Positions 53,385 through 62,038 of a stretch of 64,000 nucleotides of DNA are shown piece after piece. This DNA comes from Micromonospora sp. NBRC 110009 (GTDB taxonomy: Bacteria; Actinomycetota; Actinomycetes; Mycobacteriales; Micromonosporaceae), in contig NZ_CP130427.1 of the NCBI RefSeq assembly GCF_030518795.1, positions 6,758,001 through 6,822,000 of the forward strand, given 5' to 3'. Numbering within the stretch: the first letter of the stretch is position 1; each line of letters begins with the position of its first letter. The position numbers and the translations under genes were made by a program. A model generated the notes under the pieces. The model was given only the letters and a program-made list of their open reading frames with translations, was not told the DNA's origin and did no database searches.

Positions 53385-54468
53385 ATGTTCGTCGGCATGA
53401 GCGCGTCGTTGCCGTACCTGCTGCTTCGCCTGATCCTGCAGATGTTGTCCCAGATCGCCTCCGACGGTGAGGCGAAGGATGTGGAGATCCTGGTGCTCCG
53501 CCATCAGGTGGCGGTGCTGCGCCGACAGGTGACCCGCCCCGATCTGCAACCGGCCGACCGGGTGGTGCTGGCGGCGCTGTCGCGGCTGCTGCCCCGCCCG
53601 CGCTGGTCGGCCTTCTTCGTCACCCCGGCCACGCTGCTGCGGTGGCATCGTGAACTCGTCACCCGGCGGTGGACGTACCCGCATGCCCGGCCGGGCCGGC
53701 CGCCGGTCGACAAACAGGTCCGTGACCTGGTGCTGCGGCTTGCGGCGGAGAACCCGACCTGGGGGCACCGCCGGATCCAGGGTGAACTGACCGGCCTGGG
53801 CTACCGGGTCGCGGCCAGCACGGTGTGGAAGATCCTGCACAACGCCGGCGTCAACCCGGCACCCCGGCGATCCGGACCCACCTGGGAGCAGTTCCTGACC
53901 GCCCAGGCCCACACGATCCTGGCATGTGACTTCTTCACCGTCGACACCGTGGCGCTCAAGCGGATCTACGTGCTGTTCTTCGTCGAGATCGCCACCCGCC
54001 AAGTCCACGTGGTTGGGGTGACCGCCCATCCAACTGGTGATTGGGTGGCCCAGCAGGCACGGAATCTACTGATGGACCTCGACCAGCGCGCAGGGGGGCT
54101 GCGGTTCCTGCTCCGCGATCGAGACACGAAGTTCACGGCCGTCTTCGACGCGGTGTTCACCGCGGACGGCATCGAGGTGATCAAGACCCCGCCGCAGGCA
54201 CCCCGCGCAAACGCCTTCGCCGAGCGGTGGGTGGGCACCGTACGCCGGGAGTGCACCGATCGAATGCTCATCGTCAGCGAGCGCCACCTCACTGCCGTGC
54301 TCGCTGAGTACACCCGCCACTACAACGGCCATCGACCACACCAAATCGCTGGATCAGCGGCCACCGAAACCTGCGCCGCATGCCGTTGACCTCAACGCCG
54401 CTCGGGTCCACCGGCGACCAATCCTCGGCGGGCTGATCAACGAGTATTCGCAGGCAGCGTAGCCGAAC
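53385..54468 (+). pseudogene. IS transposase (integrase-core DDE), frameshifted near its end
   Basis: A 320-residue DDE transposase. The N-terminal HTH region (VEILVLRHQVAVLRRQV, TPATLLRWHRELVTRRWTYP) and NPTWGHRRIQGELTGLGYRV precede a catalytic core with CDFFTVDTVALKR, RDRDTKFTAVF and the Glu helix AFAERWVGTVRRECTDR. One extra A near 54345 shifts it out of frame just after YNGHRPHQ. The proper tail (SLDQRPPKPAP ... GLINEYSQAA) lies in the next frame to 54468. The whole catalytic triad is upstream of the lesion. Confidence 0.8.
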
Positions 54469-54478
54469 CGACTTTACG

Positions 54479-54584
54479 AGCCCCACAAGTTCCCGGCCCG
54501 CAGCGACCGGTCCCAGTCCCGAATGAACCCGGCCCAGGTCCGGGACAGTCCGACGGTGAGCTTCTGAAGATCGAGGAGTGGCAT
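54479..54584 (-). pseudogene. Tyrosine recombinase N-terminal remnant
   Basis: ATG 54584 begins MPLLDLQKLTVGLSRTWAGF and continues IRDWDRSLRAGN before losing similarity at the IS boundary near 54480. IRDWDRSLRAxN is like the start of the core-binding domain of actinobacterial integrases. It is on the minus strand, 115 bp left of the tRNA-Pro repeat. The IS probably destroyed the rest. Confidence 0.4.
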
Positions 54585-54653
54585 GACAACCTGCCCGAGT
54601 CAAGGAGTCCAACAGCGGCGTGCTAGACCGGGCATCCATGCCAAGCAATGAGA

Positions 54654-54692
54654 AGAGGGTTCCCGCAAGTCGCTGACCTGCGGAAACCCTCT
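54654..54692 (-). terminator. Hairpin terminator beside displaced tRNA-Pro 3' end (segment C/D junction)
   Basis: A 14-bp near-perfect stem AGAGGGTTcCCGCA (54654-54667) with TGCGGaAACCCTCT (54679-54692), loop 11 nt. It starts 6 bp beyond the displaced tRNA fragment. It resembles the AGAGGG stem base of the intact tRNA terminator, but the rest differs. Confidence 0.7.
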
Positions 54693-54698
54693 CGCTGT

Positions 54699-54739
54699 CG
54701 GGACGGCCGGATTTGAACCGACGACCCCTTGACCCCCAG
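54699..54739 (-). repeat. Displaced tRNA-Pro 3' half (att site 4)
   Basis: Identical to 63869-63909 at 40 of 41 positions (one C to T change in the T loop) and keeps the discriminator base. It marks the left end of segment D. The 20-bp arm-like motif at 54838-54857 is 99 bp to its right. Confidence 0.9.
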
Positions 54740-54837
54740 GCAACCAACACAGCTCGCCGACCTGCGCTGTCATGGGCATCTACCTGCGGCAACCGTCCAC
54801 GATCGTCCGTGGGCGTCCGCCGTCGCTCGTACCCGTC

Positions 54838-54857
54838 GTCACCCAGATAGTCACTCA
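54838..54857. repeat. Putative arm-type integrase site at left end of segment D
   Basis: GTCACCCAGATAGTCACTCA, matching the motif at 2288 (18 of 20) and the one at 63798. The interval 54740-55101 otherwise holds no gene. Part of it (54740-54840) is distantly similar to 2190-2290 beside att site 1. Confidence 0.45.
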
Positions 54858-55101
54858 GGCGTTGCCGGGACTGGAAATCCCTCATTCCTCAAAGGGCGCC
54901 GCGACGTCATTGAGGACCCTGACGGCAAGCTCCGGCGCGGGCCGGCAGGCGGCGTCCAGCTCGACGCCCCGGACCCCAATGGCACCATCATCAATCGTCA
55001 GGCGTCGGGACCACGACGGACGTATGGATCGTGCTCGCGCCTCGCGGTCTGTTGGTCGTGAGCCTTGTCGTGAGATGCTTAACAGGCGAAGGGGGCGGCA
55101 G

Positions 55102-55488
55102 GTGGATCGACAGAAGTTGCGCCGGGTCGCCGATGGGCTTCCGTTGGTCGGTGTGTCGCTTGGGTTGGGTCGGTACCTCATCGACGAGAGGCTTCTCGGT
55201 CATGATGGCGGTGGCCTGGCCGCTGTCGGTGTCGAGTTCGTCGGGTTGCTGGTCATCAGTTGGGTGCTGCGCAAGGTGTCCGGGATGACGTGGCGCGAGG
55301 CACTGTGGCTGCGGCGAGAGCCTCCGCCGTGGAGCCGGTTGCCACCGAGTATGGCGTTGGTCAACGAGTTGGCCCAGGCGGGGAAGAAAATCCAGGCCAT
55401 CAAGATGTACCGCGAGCTGACCGGCGCGAGTCTGGTGGCGGGCAAGGAAGCCGTGGAGGCCATGATCGTCCGCCACAGCCTTCCGTGA
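55102..55488 (+). CDS. Protein with ribosomal L7/L12 C-terminal-like domain
   Basis: A 128-residue protein from GTG 55102 (AAGGGGG about 7 bases upstream; ATG 55075 is the alternative). One or two membrane helices lie near residues 12-58 (GVSLGLGRYLI, GVEFVGLLVISWVLRKV). The last 40 residues (LAQAGKKIQAIKMYRELTGA then SLVAGKEAVEAM) resemble the ClpS/L7-L12 C-terminal fold found in many small actinobacterial membrane proteins. Function unknown. First gene of segment D. Confidence 0.65.
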   Translation: MDRQKLRRVADGLPLVGVSLGLGRYLIDERLLGHDGGGLAAVGVEFVGLLVISWVLRKVSGMTWREALWLRREPPPWSRLPPSMALVNELAQAGKKIQAIKMYRELTGASLVAGKEAVEAMIVRHSLP

Positions 55489-55985
55489 GCCGGCACCGCG
55501 AATCGAACATGCTCCGCTGATCGCGCTCGTCCACGCCGTTGGCCGTTCGGCGGTAGGCCTCCCCAGTAGGGCAGGGTCCTAGGCGCCCGCGCTCATGATC
55601 CGCATCGTGTCAGCTACTGAACGGGCTCCAGAGGGAGCCCTAGCGGGATCACGCTAGCGACACACGGTTTAGGAAGGCAGTAGCGCTTGAGCTGACGCAC
55701 CCGACCTGACCTGGGGCGGGCCTAGATCGAGGCAGTGTCCGCTGCTTGATCATTCCGTGCATAGTCCGGATCTTGGGAACTGCAGAACCGGAAGGCGTCG
55801 CTTGCCCTATACGGGCGTTTCGCCCGCGCACCTGACCGTAATGCGGCAGTCTGGGGCAACGTGCAGGTAGGCAACGCCGAGGTGAAGTAGTTGGGCCGCC
55901 GGGTCAATGGATGGTCGGCTGTGGCGTCGGGCGTGGGGGTCTTCGCGCTGGGGGATGCTGCTGACTGGTTCTTTCACGGCATCGG
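55489..55985. other. Interval without recognised gene
   Basis: About 500 bp between the L7/L12-like gene and the qcrA fragment. I see no protein-like frame longer than 60 codons and no strong hairpin. A sharp change to respiratory-gene sequence near 55985 suggests that the recombination point lies there. Confidence 0.5.
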
Positions 55986-56141
55986 TCGCAGTTCCTCATC
56001 ACCGACAACGCCAAGCCGATCTTTGGCCCGGCGAACCGGCCGCTGCCGCAGCTGCCGATCGAGGTGGACGCGGAGGGCTTCTTCGTGGCGAAGTCGGACT
56101 ACATCGAAACCGTCGGCCCCGACTTCTGGGAGCGGCCATGA
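55986..56141 (+). pseudogene. qcrA: Rieske iron-sulfur protein QcrA, C-terminal fragment
   Basis: Fifty-one codons matching the extreme C-terminus of actinobacterial QcrA: FGPANRPLPQLPIEVDAEGF, AKSDYIETVGPDFWERP. The [2Fe-2S] cluster motifs are missing, so it is non-functional. It ends in ATGA overlapping qcrB, exactly as in a chromosomal qcrCAB operon, showing that the block was copied from one with its upstream part cut off. Confidence 0.85.
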
Positions 56142-57760
56142 AGCGCCGAAAGTTTGACATGGCAGCGGTGCCGGGCAAGACCGCCGGGGCGCTGGACGAC
56201 CGGTTCCAGGCGGCCACGCCGCTGCGCGCGCTGCTGAACAAGGTCTTCCCGGACCACTGGTCCTTCCTGCTGGGCGAGATCGCGCTCTTCTCGTTCATCG
56301 TCCTGGTGCTGACCGGTGTCTTCCTGACCTTCTTCTTCGAGCCGGCGATGACCGAGGTGGTCTACGACGGCAGCTACGCCCCGCTGCGGGGCACCCCGAT
56401 GTCGGCCGCGTACGCCTCCAGCCTGGACCTGTCGTTCGACGTCCGGGGCGGGCTGATCATGCGGCAGATGCACCACTGGGCGGCCCTGCTGTTCATGGCC
56501 TCGATTGTGGTGCACATGCTGCGGGTCTTCTTCACCGGCGCGTTCCGCAAGCCGCGGGAGACCAACTGGATCATCGGCTCGCTGCTGTTCTGGGTCGGCT
56601 TCCTCGCCGGCTTCACCGGCTACTCCCTGCCGGACGACGGCCTCTCCGGCACCGGTCTGCGGATCGCCTCCGGCATCATCCTGTCGATCCCGGTGATCGG
56701 CTCCTGGGTCAGCTCGTCGATCTTCGGTGGCGAGTTCCCGGGCACCATCATCATCAGCCGGTTCTTCATCGTCCACGTGCTGCTGATCCCGGCGCTGCTG
56801 GTGGCGCTGATCAGCGTCCACCTGGGCCTGCTCTTCAAGCAGAAGCACACCCAGTGGCCCGGCCCCGGCCGGACCAACGAGAACGTGGTCGGCGAGCGGT
56901 TCTTCCCGCGCTACGCGCTCAAGCAGGGCGGCTTCTTCATGGTCGTCTTCGGCGTGATCGCGCTCTTCGGCGGTCTGTTCCAGATCAACCCGATCTGGTT
57001 GTTCGGCCCGTACGAGGCGTGGGTGGTCTCGTTCGCCAGCCAACCCGACTGGTACGTCATGTTCCTCGACGGCTCGACAAGACTCATGCCGGCCTGGGAG
57101 ATCAGCATTCCGATCGGCAACGGGTACGTCATCCCGCCGATCTTCTGGCCGACGGTCGTTCTGCCGGGCATCCTGATCGCGATCTCGCTGTTCTACCCGT
57201 TTTTGGAGGCGCGGCACCTCAAGGACTACCGGCACCACAACCTGCTCCAACGGCCCCGGGACGTTCCCGCCCGGACCGCCGCGGGCTCGATGGCCGTGGC
57301 GTTCTTCCTCGTGCTGACCCTCTCGGGCGCCAACGACGTCATCGCCGACAAGTTCCACGTCAGCCTGAACGCGATGACCTGGGCGGGCCGGGTCGGTCTG
57401 CTGATCGTCCCGCCGCTGGCCTACTACGTCGCGTACCGGATCTGCCTGGGCCTGCAGCAGCACGACCGGGAGGTGCTGGCCCACGGCGTGGAGACCGGCA
57501 TCATCAAGCGGCTGCCGGACGGCCGGTTCGTGGAGGTTCACCAGCCGCTCACCGCGGCCCACGACGGGCACGGCGAGCTGGACTACGTCGGCTGGGTCGT
57601 GCCCAAGAAGATGAACCGGCTCGGTGCCCTCGGCCCGGCCATCCGGGGCTTCTTCTACCCGATCGAGAAGCCGGCCGAGGCACCGGTCTCGCCGGGGCAC
57701 CCGCCGGTCGAACCCCGCCCAGAGCGGAAGGAGGTCACCAGCGGCGAGAGCCGCCGCTGA
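56138..57760 (+). CDS. qcrB: Cytochrome bc1 complex cytochrome b subunit QcrB (orphan copy)
   Basis: A 540-residue, full-length actinobacterial QcrB, the quinol-oxidising haem-b subunit of complex III. Haem ligands: His112/His126 (MHHWAALLF, IVVHMLRV) and His213/His228 (FFIVHVLLI, SVHLGL). The Qo-site signature is QPDWY. About nine membrane helices precede a soluble C-terminal tail. No lesion. There is no qcrC and only a qcrA stub, so it can work only by joining the host's complex. No obvious promoter precedes it. Possible role: drug-resistant replacement subunit (inference). Confidence 0.95.
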   Translation: MKRRKFDMAAVPGKTAGALDDRFQAATPLRALLNKVFPDHWSFLLGEIALFSFIVLVLTGVFLTFFFEPAMTEVVYDGSYAPLRGTPMSAAYASSLDLSFDVRGGLIMRQMHHWAALLFMASIVVHMLRVFFTGAFRKPRETNWIIGSLLFWVGFLAGFTGYSLPDDGLSGTGLRIASGIILSIPVIGSWVSSSIFGGEFPGTIIISRFFIVHVLLIPALLVALISVHLGLLFKQKHTQWPGPGRTNENVVGERFFPRYALKQGGFFMVVFGVIALFGGLFQINPIWLFGPYEAWVVSFASQPDWYVMFLDGSTRLMPAWEISIPIGNGYVIPPIFWPTVVLPGILIAISLFYPFLEARHLKDYRHHNLLQRPRDVPARTAAGSMAVAFFLVLTLSGANDVIADKFHVSLNAMTWAGRVGLLIVPPLAYYVAYRICLGLQQHDREVLAHGVETGIIKRLPDGRFVEVHQPLTAAHDGHGELDYVGWVVPKKMNRLGALGPAIRGFFYPIEKPAEAPVSPGHPPVEPRPERKEVTSGESRR

Positions 57761-58230
57761 CCCGCCCGACACATCTGACCGTGGCGCCGTGGTGGCCCGA
57801 CGGCGCAGCTCCATGCCCGCGGACGTCTTCGTGCCCGCCGGTCCCGCTCCGGCGTCCCGCCGCCCCCCTGACACGGACGCTCCGGCCCGGCGCAGGACCT
57901 CGCTCTCGGCGTCGGCCCGCTCGCCGCCGGCATGGGCCGCGGCATCGCCAGCCTCGTCGGCCTCGCCGGACTTGCTGCCGTCCTCGACGACCTACCTCTA
58001 CTGAGTCCCCGGCCCTCGGCGACCGATGAGGACATCGCGTTGAGTTGAAGCGGAACTTAGGCTGCCTCTCCCCTGACCTGCGGCAACCTGGTCGGCGCAC
58101 TGGTGATGCCCGCTCCTGGGCTCGCGTCGTTGATGGCTGGTCGCCGACGTTTCACAGTGTCTTGCGCCCCGTTTGTGCCCCGGCACTCAACGGCCCAGCG
58201 GCGGCCCGGACGGCCCGTTGGCGGCCTAGT
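57761..58230. other. Interval with a short membrane-protein 3' remnant
   Basis: No whole gene. At about 57897-58047 a plus-strand frame reads ALGVGPLAAGMGRGIASLVG then LAGLAAVLDDLPLLSP to a stop, which looks like the hydrophobic end of a lost protein. At about 58160-58182 there is a TTGCGCCCC/TTTGTGCCCC direct repeat similar to 944-962. Confidence 0.35.
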
Positions 58231-58369
58231 TGATCCCTCGCTTGCAAGGCGGTTCCAGCAGAAGTCGCATCGTCCGCTGACGTCCACTGGGTCCGGACCG
58301 GAGGCGAGATCCGTACGAGCATGTCCGGCCACGGCCGTCACCGTTGATGTCAGCCACGGATGTCAAGTC
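58231..58369. repeat. Interspersed repeat R1, copy 1
   Basis: About 139 bp. Starts with CCTCGCTTGCAAGGCGG, contains CGTCCGCTGACGTCCACTGG, and ends with two GATGTCA boxes. Two other copies are at 59913-60048 and 61337-61472. The start folds like a tRNA anticodon arm. Confidence 0.7.
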
Positions 58370-58487
58370 GCTGCTCAAGTCCTCAGCCTGATGGCCCCTT
58401 CTGTCCTTTTGCCGACAGCGGGCAGTAGCCTCGAACAGCCGAACGGGTAATGGGCGTCCATTCCTGCGGCCAGTCACACTCGTGCCC

Positions 58488-58922
58488 GTGAAGCACCGAG
58501 CTCCCCCGCCGCCCGGCCTCCTCTCGAAAGCCAAACGCCACCCGGCGAAGGTCATCGCGGCCACCTTCGCGGTGCTGCTGGGACTCTACTTCTGCGGGAA
58601 CCTCCTCGGCGACGACCAGCGGAAAACCACCCCGTCGGTGAGCGCAAGCGCCGGCCACATCGCCGCCATTCCCTTCAGCTCCGCCCCGACCTCGGCCGGT
58701 CCGTCGTCGACGCCGAACACTACGGCGAAGCCCACCCCGAGGCCGACGCGCAGCAGCCCTCAGTCGACGATGAAGCACACCACGCGCCCGTCCAGCCGCA
58801 ACGGTGTGCACCCGGGGGCATCCTGCAAGGCGGCCGGCGCGATGGGACGCACCAGCACAGGGAAGCTGATGATGTGCAAGCGCTCGGCCGGGGACAATCG
58901 GCTGCGGTGGCGGCCTGCCTGA
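58488..58922 (+). CDS. Hypothetical single-pass membrane or secreted protein
   Basis: A 144-residue protein from GTG 58488 (GTG 58482 is also possible). A basic N-terminus and one helix (PAKVIAATFAVLLGLYFCGN) precede a Ser/Thr/Pro-rich linker and a small Cys-containing domain GASCKAAGAMGRTSTGKLMM then CKRSAGDNRLRWR. The paired-Cys C-terminal motif is common in small actinobacterial envelope proteins. The exported side is probably the C-terminus. Function unknown. Confidence 0.6.
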   Translation: MKHRAPPPPGLLSKAKRHPAKVIAATFAVLLGLYFCGNLLGDDQRKTTPSVSASAGHIAAIPFSSAPTSAGPSSTPNTTAKPTPRPTRSSPQSTMKHTTRPSSRNGVHPGASCKAAGAMGRTSTGKLMMCKRSAGDNRLRWRPA

Positions 58923-59272
58923 CCGCCGGGCCCGGCTCCGGCTGCGGCATCCCAGAAACGTGTCGGTCTCCTCGCCGAGCAGCAGAGGCCCGTCGTACAC
59001 CGGCAGGCCCAGCCGCGGCCGCACCAACCCTACCAAGGTTTCGACCTGCTCCTTACGAGTCGGTCCCGCAGCGCTGGGCTGAGGCCGTCAGCAGGTTCGC
59101 CACGAGCCCTTGGCGGGTGCCGGCCTACCTGGGCACGTCGCCGCCTACCGGCGCCCGCAACCGGAGAGCCAGCCGCCGTCAGTCCTACGTCAACGACCTC
59201 GGCGACTCCCGCCCCCCTGATCGCCGTCACCTACAACGTCAGCCATCGCGTGCCGCGGTCCTAAGCCCGGCG
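58923..59272. other. Interval without whole gene
   Basis: Contains at 59053-59068 the 16-bp TTACGAGTCGGTCCCG, identical to the core of repeat R2 copy 2 at 62051. Otherwise there is no protein-like frame with a start signal. Confidence 0.4.
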
Positions 59273-59400
59273 GTGACCGACGCATTACGAGTCGGTGGCC
59301 GGACGCTGGTCCGCCGGCTGGTCCTCCTACTCGACCTGATACCCCGGTCCGTGATTGTCCGCTGCTGTTCGCCGGTTTGGCTGCTCGCTTGGCTGCTCGG
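59273..59400. repeat. Interspersed repeat R2, copy 1
   Basis: About 128 bp, beginning GTGACCGACGCATTACGAGT and ending in TTGGCTGCTCG repeats. Copy 2 is at 62039-62166. The CTCGTAA core (reverse strand) equals the anticodon loop of tRNA-Thr(CGU). Confidence 0.65.
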
Positions 59401-59455
59401 CAAGCCCCGGAGGCTTCCCGGTGACGTGAGTCGGAAAGACCGCGAGCCAGTCGGA

Positions 59456-59875
59456 TCAAACGGTGTGCACCAGCCGGAAACGCTCGGCCAGCACCAGGGT
59501 GTCGTCGTTGACGGTGAAGCCGGGATCGCCCAGCTCCGCGCGCACTTCCTCGCTCTGCCAGAACGCCTCGTGCCCGGCCCGCCACTGCGCCACAGACTCA
59601 TCTCCCTCGCCCTCATCGAGGGCGTGTTGCAGATCGACATCGGCGAGCCGGACCACACGCACCTCGGTCAGCTCGATCACCCCGACGCGCCGGCCCTCCG
59701 AGTCCACCACCGCCGATCGCTGGCCGACCTGAGGCAGCGGCTCGTTCGCGCACTCGTATCCGAGCACAAGGCTGGAGGTCGAGGACTTCGCGCCGGACAG
59801 GATGGCGGCCACCAGCTTGTCTCGCAGCGGCCCGGGGTACGCGAACTCCGCCAGGGGAAGATCATCGAGATTCAT
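59456..59875 (-). CDS. ASCH domain protein
   Basis: A 139-residue protein from ATG 59875 (MNLDDLPLAEFAYPGPLRDK). The ASCH/PUA-like core includes LVAAILSGAKSSTSSLVLGY, GQRSAVVDSEGRRVGVIELT and VAQWRAGHEAFW. ASCH proteins bind RNA or modified nucleosides; some are amidohydrolases for acetylated cytidine. A complete single-domain protein with no partner gene nearby. Confidence 0.85.
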   Translation of the reverse strand: MNLDDLPLAEFAYPGPLRDKLVAAILSGAKSSTSSLVLGYECANEPLPQVGQRSAVVDSEGRRVGVIELTEVRVVRLADVDLQHALDEGEGDESVAQWRAGHEAFWQSEEVRAELGDPGFTVNDDTLVLAERFRLVHTV

Positions 59876-59912
59876 GCGGGGAGGGTAAGTGGACCGGCGA
59901 GCCGCCACTGAC

Positions 59913-60048
59913 TGATATCTCGCTTACAAGGCGTCTTCGGCAAGAGTCGTAGGCGTCCGCTGACGTCCACTGGGTTCGGGCCGGAGGGGAGAGCCGTACG
60001 CAAGCGTCCGGCCTCGGCCGTCACCGTTGATGTCAAGGACTGATGTCA
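59913..60048. repeat. Interspersed repeat R1, copy 2
   Basis: About 136 bp, roughly 75-80% identical to copy 1. Core CTCGCTTACAAGGCG; on the reverse strand its 7-nt loop CTTGTAA equals the anticodon loop of tRNA-Thr(UGU). Lies just upstream of the ASCH gene start. Confidence 0.7.
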
Positions 60049-60135
60049 CGTTGCCCCGCGGCCATCGCTCGGCCGACCGAGGGCCGGCCACGGTAGCTCT
60101 CACGCCTGGTGATCGGCAGGCCGTAGCCTTCGACC

Positions 60136-60618
60136 ATGCCGCCGTGCCTTGACGTGTATGTATGGGTCCCCGGCTGCGAGCCGGATGTGTTCAGGGCCTT
60201 TGTCGACCGGTACGTCGACGTCGATGACCCCGGCGATGAGCGGCTGCATTCGTTCATGCGGACCTACATCACGGGATCGCCCCACAGCGGGGATGCAGAA
60301 GCACTCCAGGACCTCGACCGAAGCGCAGACGCTGGTAGCGGCTTCTCGCTGTACATCCGAGCTCGCAACCACTACCAGGCCATCATCACGGTCACCAGGG
60401 ACGGCGCCAGCGTCTTGGGTCTAAGCCTCGACGACCCCGACAACTCCGCACAGACGCTTGAGCAGGCGACCGATCTCCTCGGCCGTCTCCGGCAGGAGTT
60501 CTCGTCCCCTGCCGGTGTCGCGGGCGTCGAACTGCCACCAGCGCAATCCAGAGAGGAGTGGAACGACGACGCCCTGGTGCAGCTGCGCGTCGGGGAGCTG
60601 CCCGAGGACATGCGGTAG
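60136..60618 (+). CDS. Hypothetical protein
   Basis: A 160-residue soluble alpha/beta protein (CLDVYVWVPGCEPDVFRAFV, SGFSLYIRARNHYQAIITVT, SAQTLEQATDLLGRLRQEFS). No signal peptide, membrane helix or known motif. The strand pattern resembles small ligand-binding or immunity-type proteins, but I cannot assign a family. Codon bias supports a real gene. Confidence 0.6.
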   Translation: MPPCLDVYVWVPGCEPDVFRAFVDRYVDVDDPGDERLHSFMRTYITGSPHSGDAEALQDLDRSADAGSGFSLYIRARNHYQAIITVTRDGASVLGLSLDDPDNSAQTLEQATDLLGRLRQEFSSPAGVAGVELPPAQSREEWNDDALVQLRVGELPEDMR

Positions 60619-60794
60619 ACCGTGCGACGACCCCCGTAGAGGGGAGCCGGGTACATGTTGTCGACGAATGAGGTTCCGCGCCGAACAGTGGCAGCGAACA
60701 GCTCCGGACCGCCGCCTGTTGACGGACCTCGACAGTCGTCGTCGTGGCTTTCGCTGCCTCCTGGCTGCCTCAGCGCCGGTTGCTGGCGGCGCGG

Positions 60795-61316
60795 GTGAAT
60801 CATGAACGGGTGGTCAAGGGAACCAGGAAGCGGTCGCGGCCGTCGCGTGCCAGGCGCGGACTGACGCCGGGACCGTCCGGGCTGCCCCTACCGCCGGCAG
60901 AGCCCGTGTGGCGGCTCCAGCTAGCGATGTACGGCTGGCTCGCGTTCACGGTGCTCGCCGGGATCGGCTTCTGCATTGGTGCGGGCATCGTCGTCCGCGA
61001 CGAGGTCGCGCTCGATCTCGATCACCGCCATACGGTCGGACGCGTGATCGACGTGCACACCTCTATCCGAGGGCCAGGCTCGGTGCGGGTCAGCTATCTG
61101 GCCGACGGGCGGCAGGTTGAGGCGACAGTCGAGCAGCCCTGGATCGGCCGCGACGCCGACATCGACGATGAGGTGCGCATCGAATACCTGGCGTCGGACC
61201 CCATGGTCGCCCGCCGCGCCGGCGCACATGACCTCGTGGGGGTCGTCGTGGCATTTGGCGTCCCGGCTCTCTTTGCAATCGCGTCCACGCTGCTGCGCCG
61301 CCGTTATGCGGCCTAG
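60795..61316 (+). CDS. Two-helix membrane protein, DUF3592-like
   Basis: About 173 residues; GTG 60795 is one of several possible starts. A basic Pro-rich N-terminus precedes helix 1 (YGWLAFTVLAGIGFCIGAGI), a beta domain (HTVGRVIDVHTSIRGPGSVR, DDEVRIEYLASDP) and helix 2 (VGVVVAFGVPALFAIASTLL), then a basic tail. The helix-beta-helix design is the same as at 11681 and 19387. Function unknown. Confidence 0.65.
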   Translation: MNHERVVKGTRKRSRPSRARRGLTPGPSGLPLPPAEPVWRLQLAMYGWLAFTVLAGIGFCIGAGIVVRDEVALDLDHRHTVGRVIDVHTSIRGPGSVRVSYLADGRQVEATVEQPWIGRDADIDDEVRIEYLASDPMVARRAGAHDLVGVVVAFGVPALFAIASTLLRRRYAA

Positions 61317-61336
61317 CGCCCGCCTCAACGGATCGC

Positions 61337-61472
61337 CGACGTCTCGCTTACAAGGCGCTATCGGCAAAGCCGCAACGTCCGCTGACGTCCAATGGGTTCG
61401 GCTCAGAGCCGATAGCCGTCCACCCTCGTCCGGCTTCAGCCGCCACCGTCGATGTCAGCCACGGATGTCAAG
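61337..61472. repeat. Interspersed repeat R1, copy 3
   Basis: About 136 bp, the same order of blocks as copies 1 and 2: CTCGCTTACAAGGCG, CGTCCGCTGACGTCCAATGG and two GATGTCA boxes at the end. It sits between the DUF3592-like gene and the minus-strand HTH gene. Confidence 0.7.
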
Positions 61473-61481
61473 CCCAGCCCC

Positions 61482-61889
61482 TCAGGTCCCCAAAAACGGT
61501 CCCGGGCACCCCGGTTGGTTGCCGGCCCAACCGATGCCCCCGGGCGGCTGCTTCCACTCGGTGGCACGCCTCTTCGACAGGCCAGGCCATCGCTTACGCG
61601 CGGCCTGCCGACTGGCGCCTACCGCCGCGCCAAGCTCGGGATAGCCGGCACCGTGCTGCACCGCTTCCTCAGCACTGGCGGACACGAGGTCAGCGAGAAG
61701 GCGACGCATCTGCTCACCTGCCGCCATCCGCGCAAGGTGAGTCCGCATCGTCTCCGCGGAGCTTGGCTCCTGGGCAGCGCCGGCCCGGGCATCCACATCG
61801 GAGTTGTGCAGCCGCTGCGCCCAGTCAGCGGCAACCGCACCCAGTTCCCGCCGAAGTTCCCGTCGCTCGTCCGACGTCAGCTCCCGCAT
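61482..61889 (-). CDS. Hypothetical protein with helix-turn-helix
   Basis: A 135-residue acidic/helical protein. Residues about 75-105 (AVQHGAGYPELGAAVGASRQ then AARKRWPGL) form a clear HTH of the sort seen in small actinobacterial DNA-binding proteins. The N-terminus is a long helix (DERRELRRELGAVAADWAQR). It could be the regulator of segment D, but no operator is visible. Start ATG 61889. Confidence 0.6.
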   Translation of the reverse strand: MRELTSDERRELRRELGAVAADWAQRLHNSDVDARAGAAQEPSSAETMRTHLARMAAGEQMRRLLADLVSASAEEAVQHGAGYPELGAAVGASRQAARKRWPGLSKRRATEWKQPPGGIGWAGNQPGCPGPFLGT

Positions 61890-62038
61890 GATCGGCTCCC
61901 TTGTCAGTGGCCTCCGACTTCAGAGTCCGCTCGACAACCAGGGTTGTCAACCGTCGTAGGCGTGTCAGAATCCGGCGCGCGGTGGCGAGGGGTCGGGACG
62001 GTGTCGCCGCTGCGTCCTGTGCCGCTCTCACCTCGACA

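Noticed and set aside
56099..57874. A 591-codon minus-strand frame opposite qcrB
   Set aside because: Composition is Arg/Asp/Gly/Gln-rich with no hydrophobic or catalytic pattern, while the plus strand encodes an intact QcrB.
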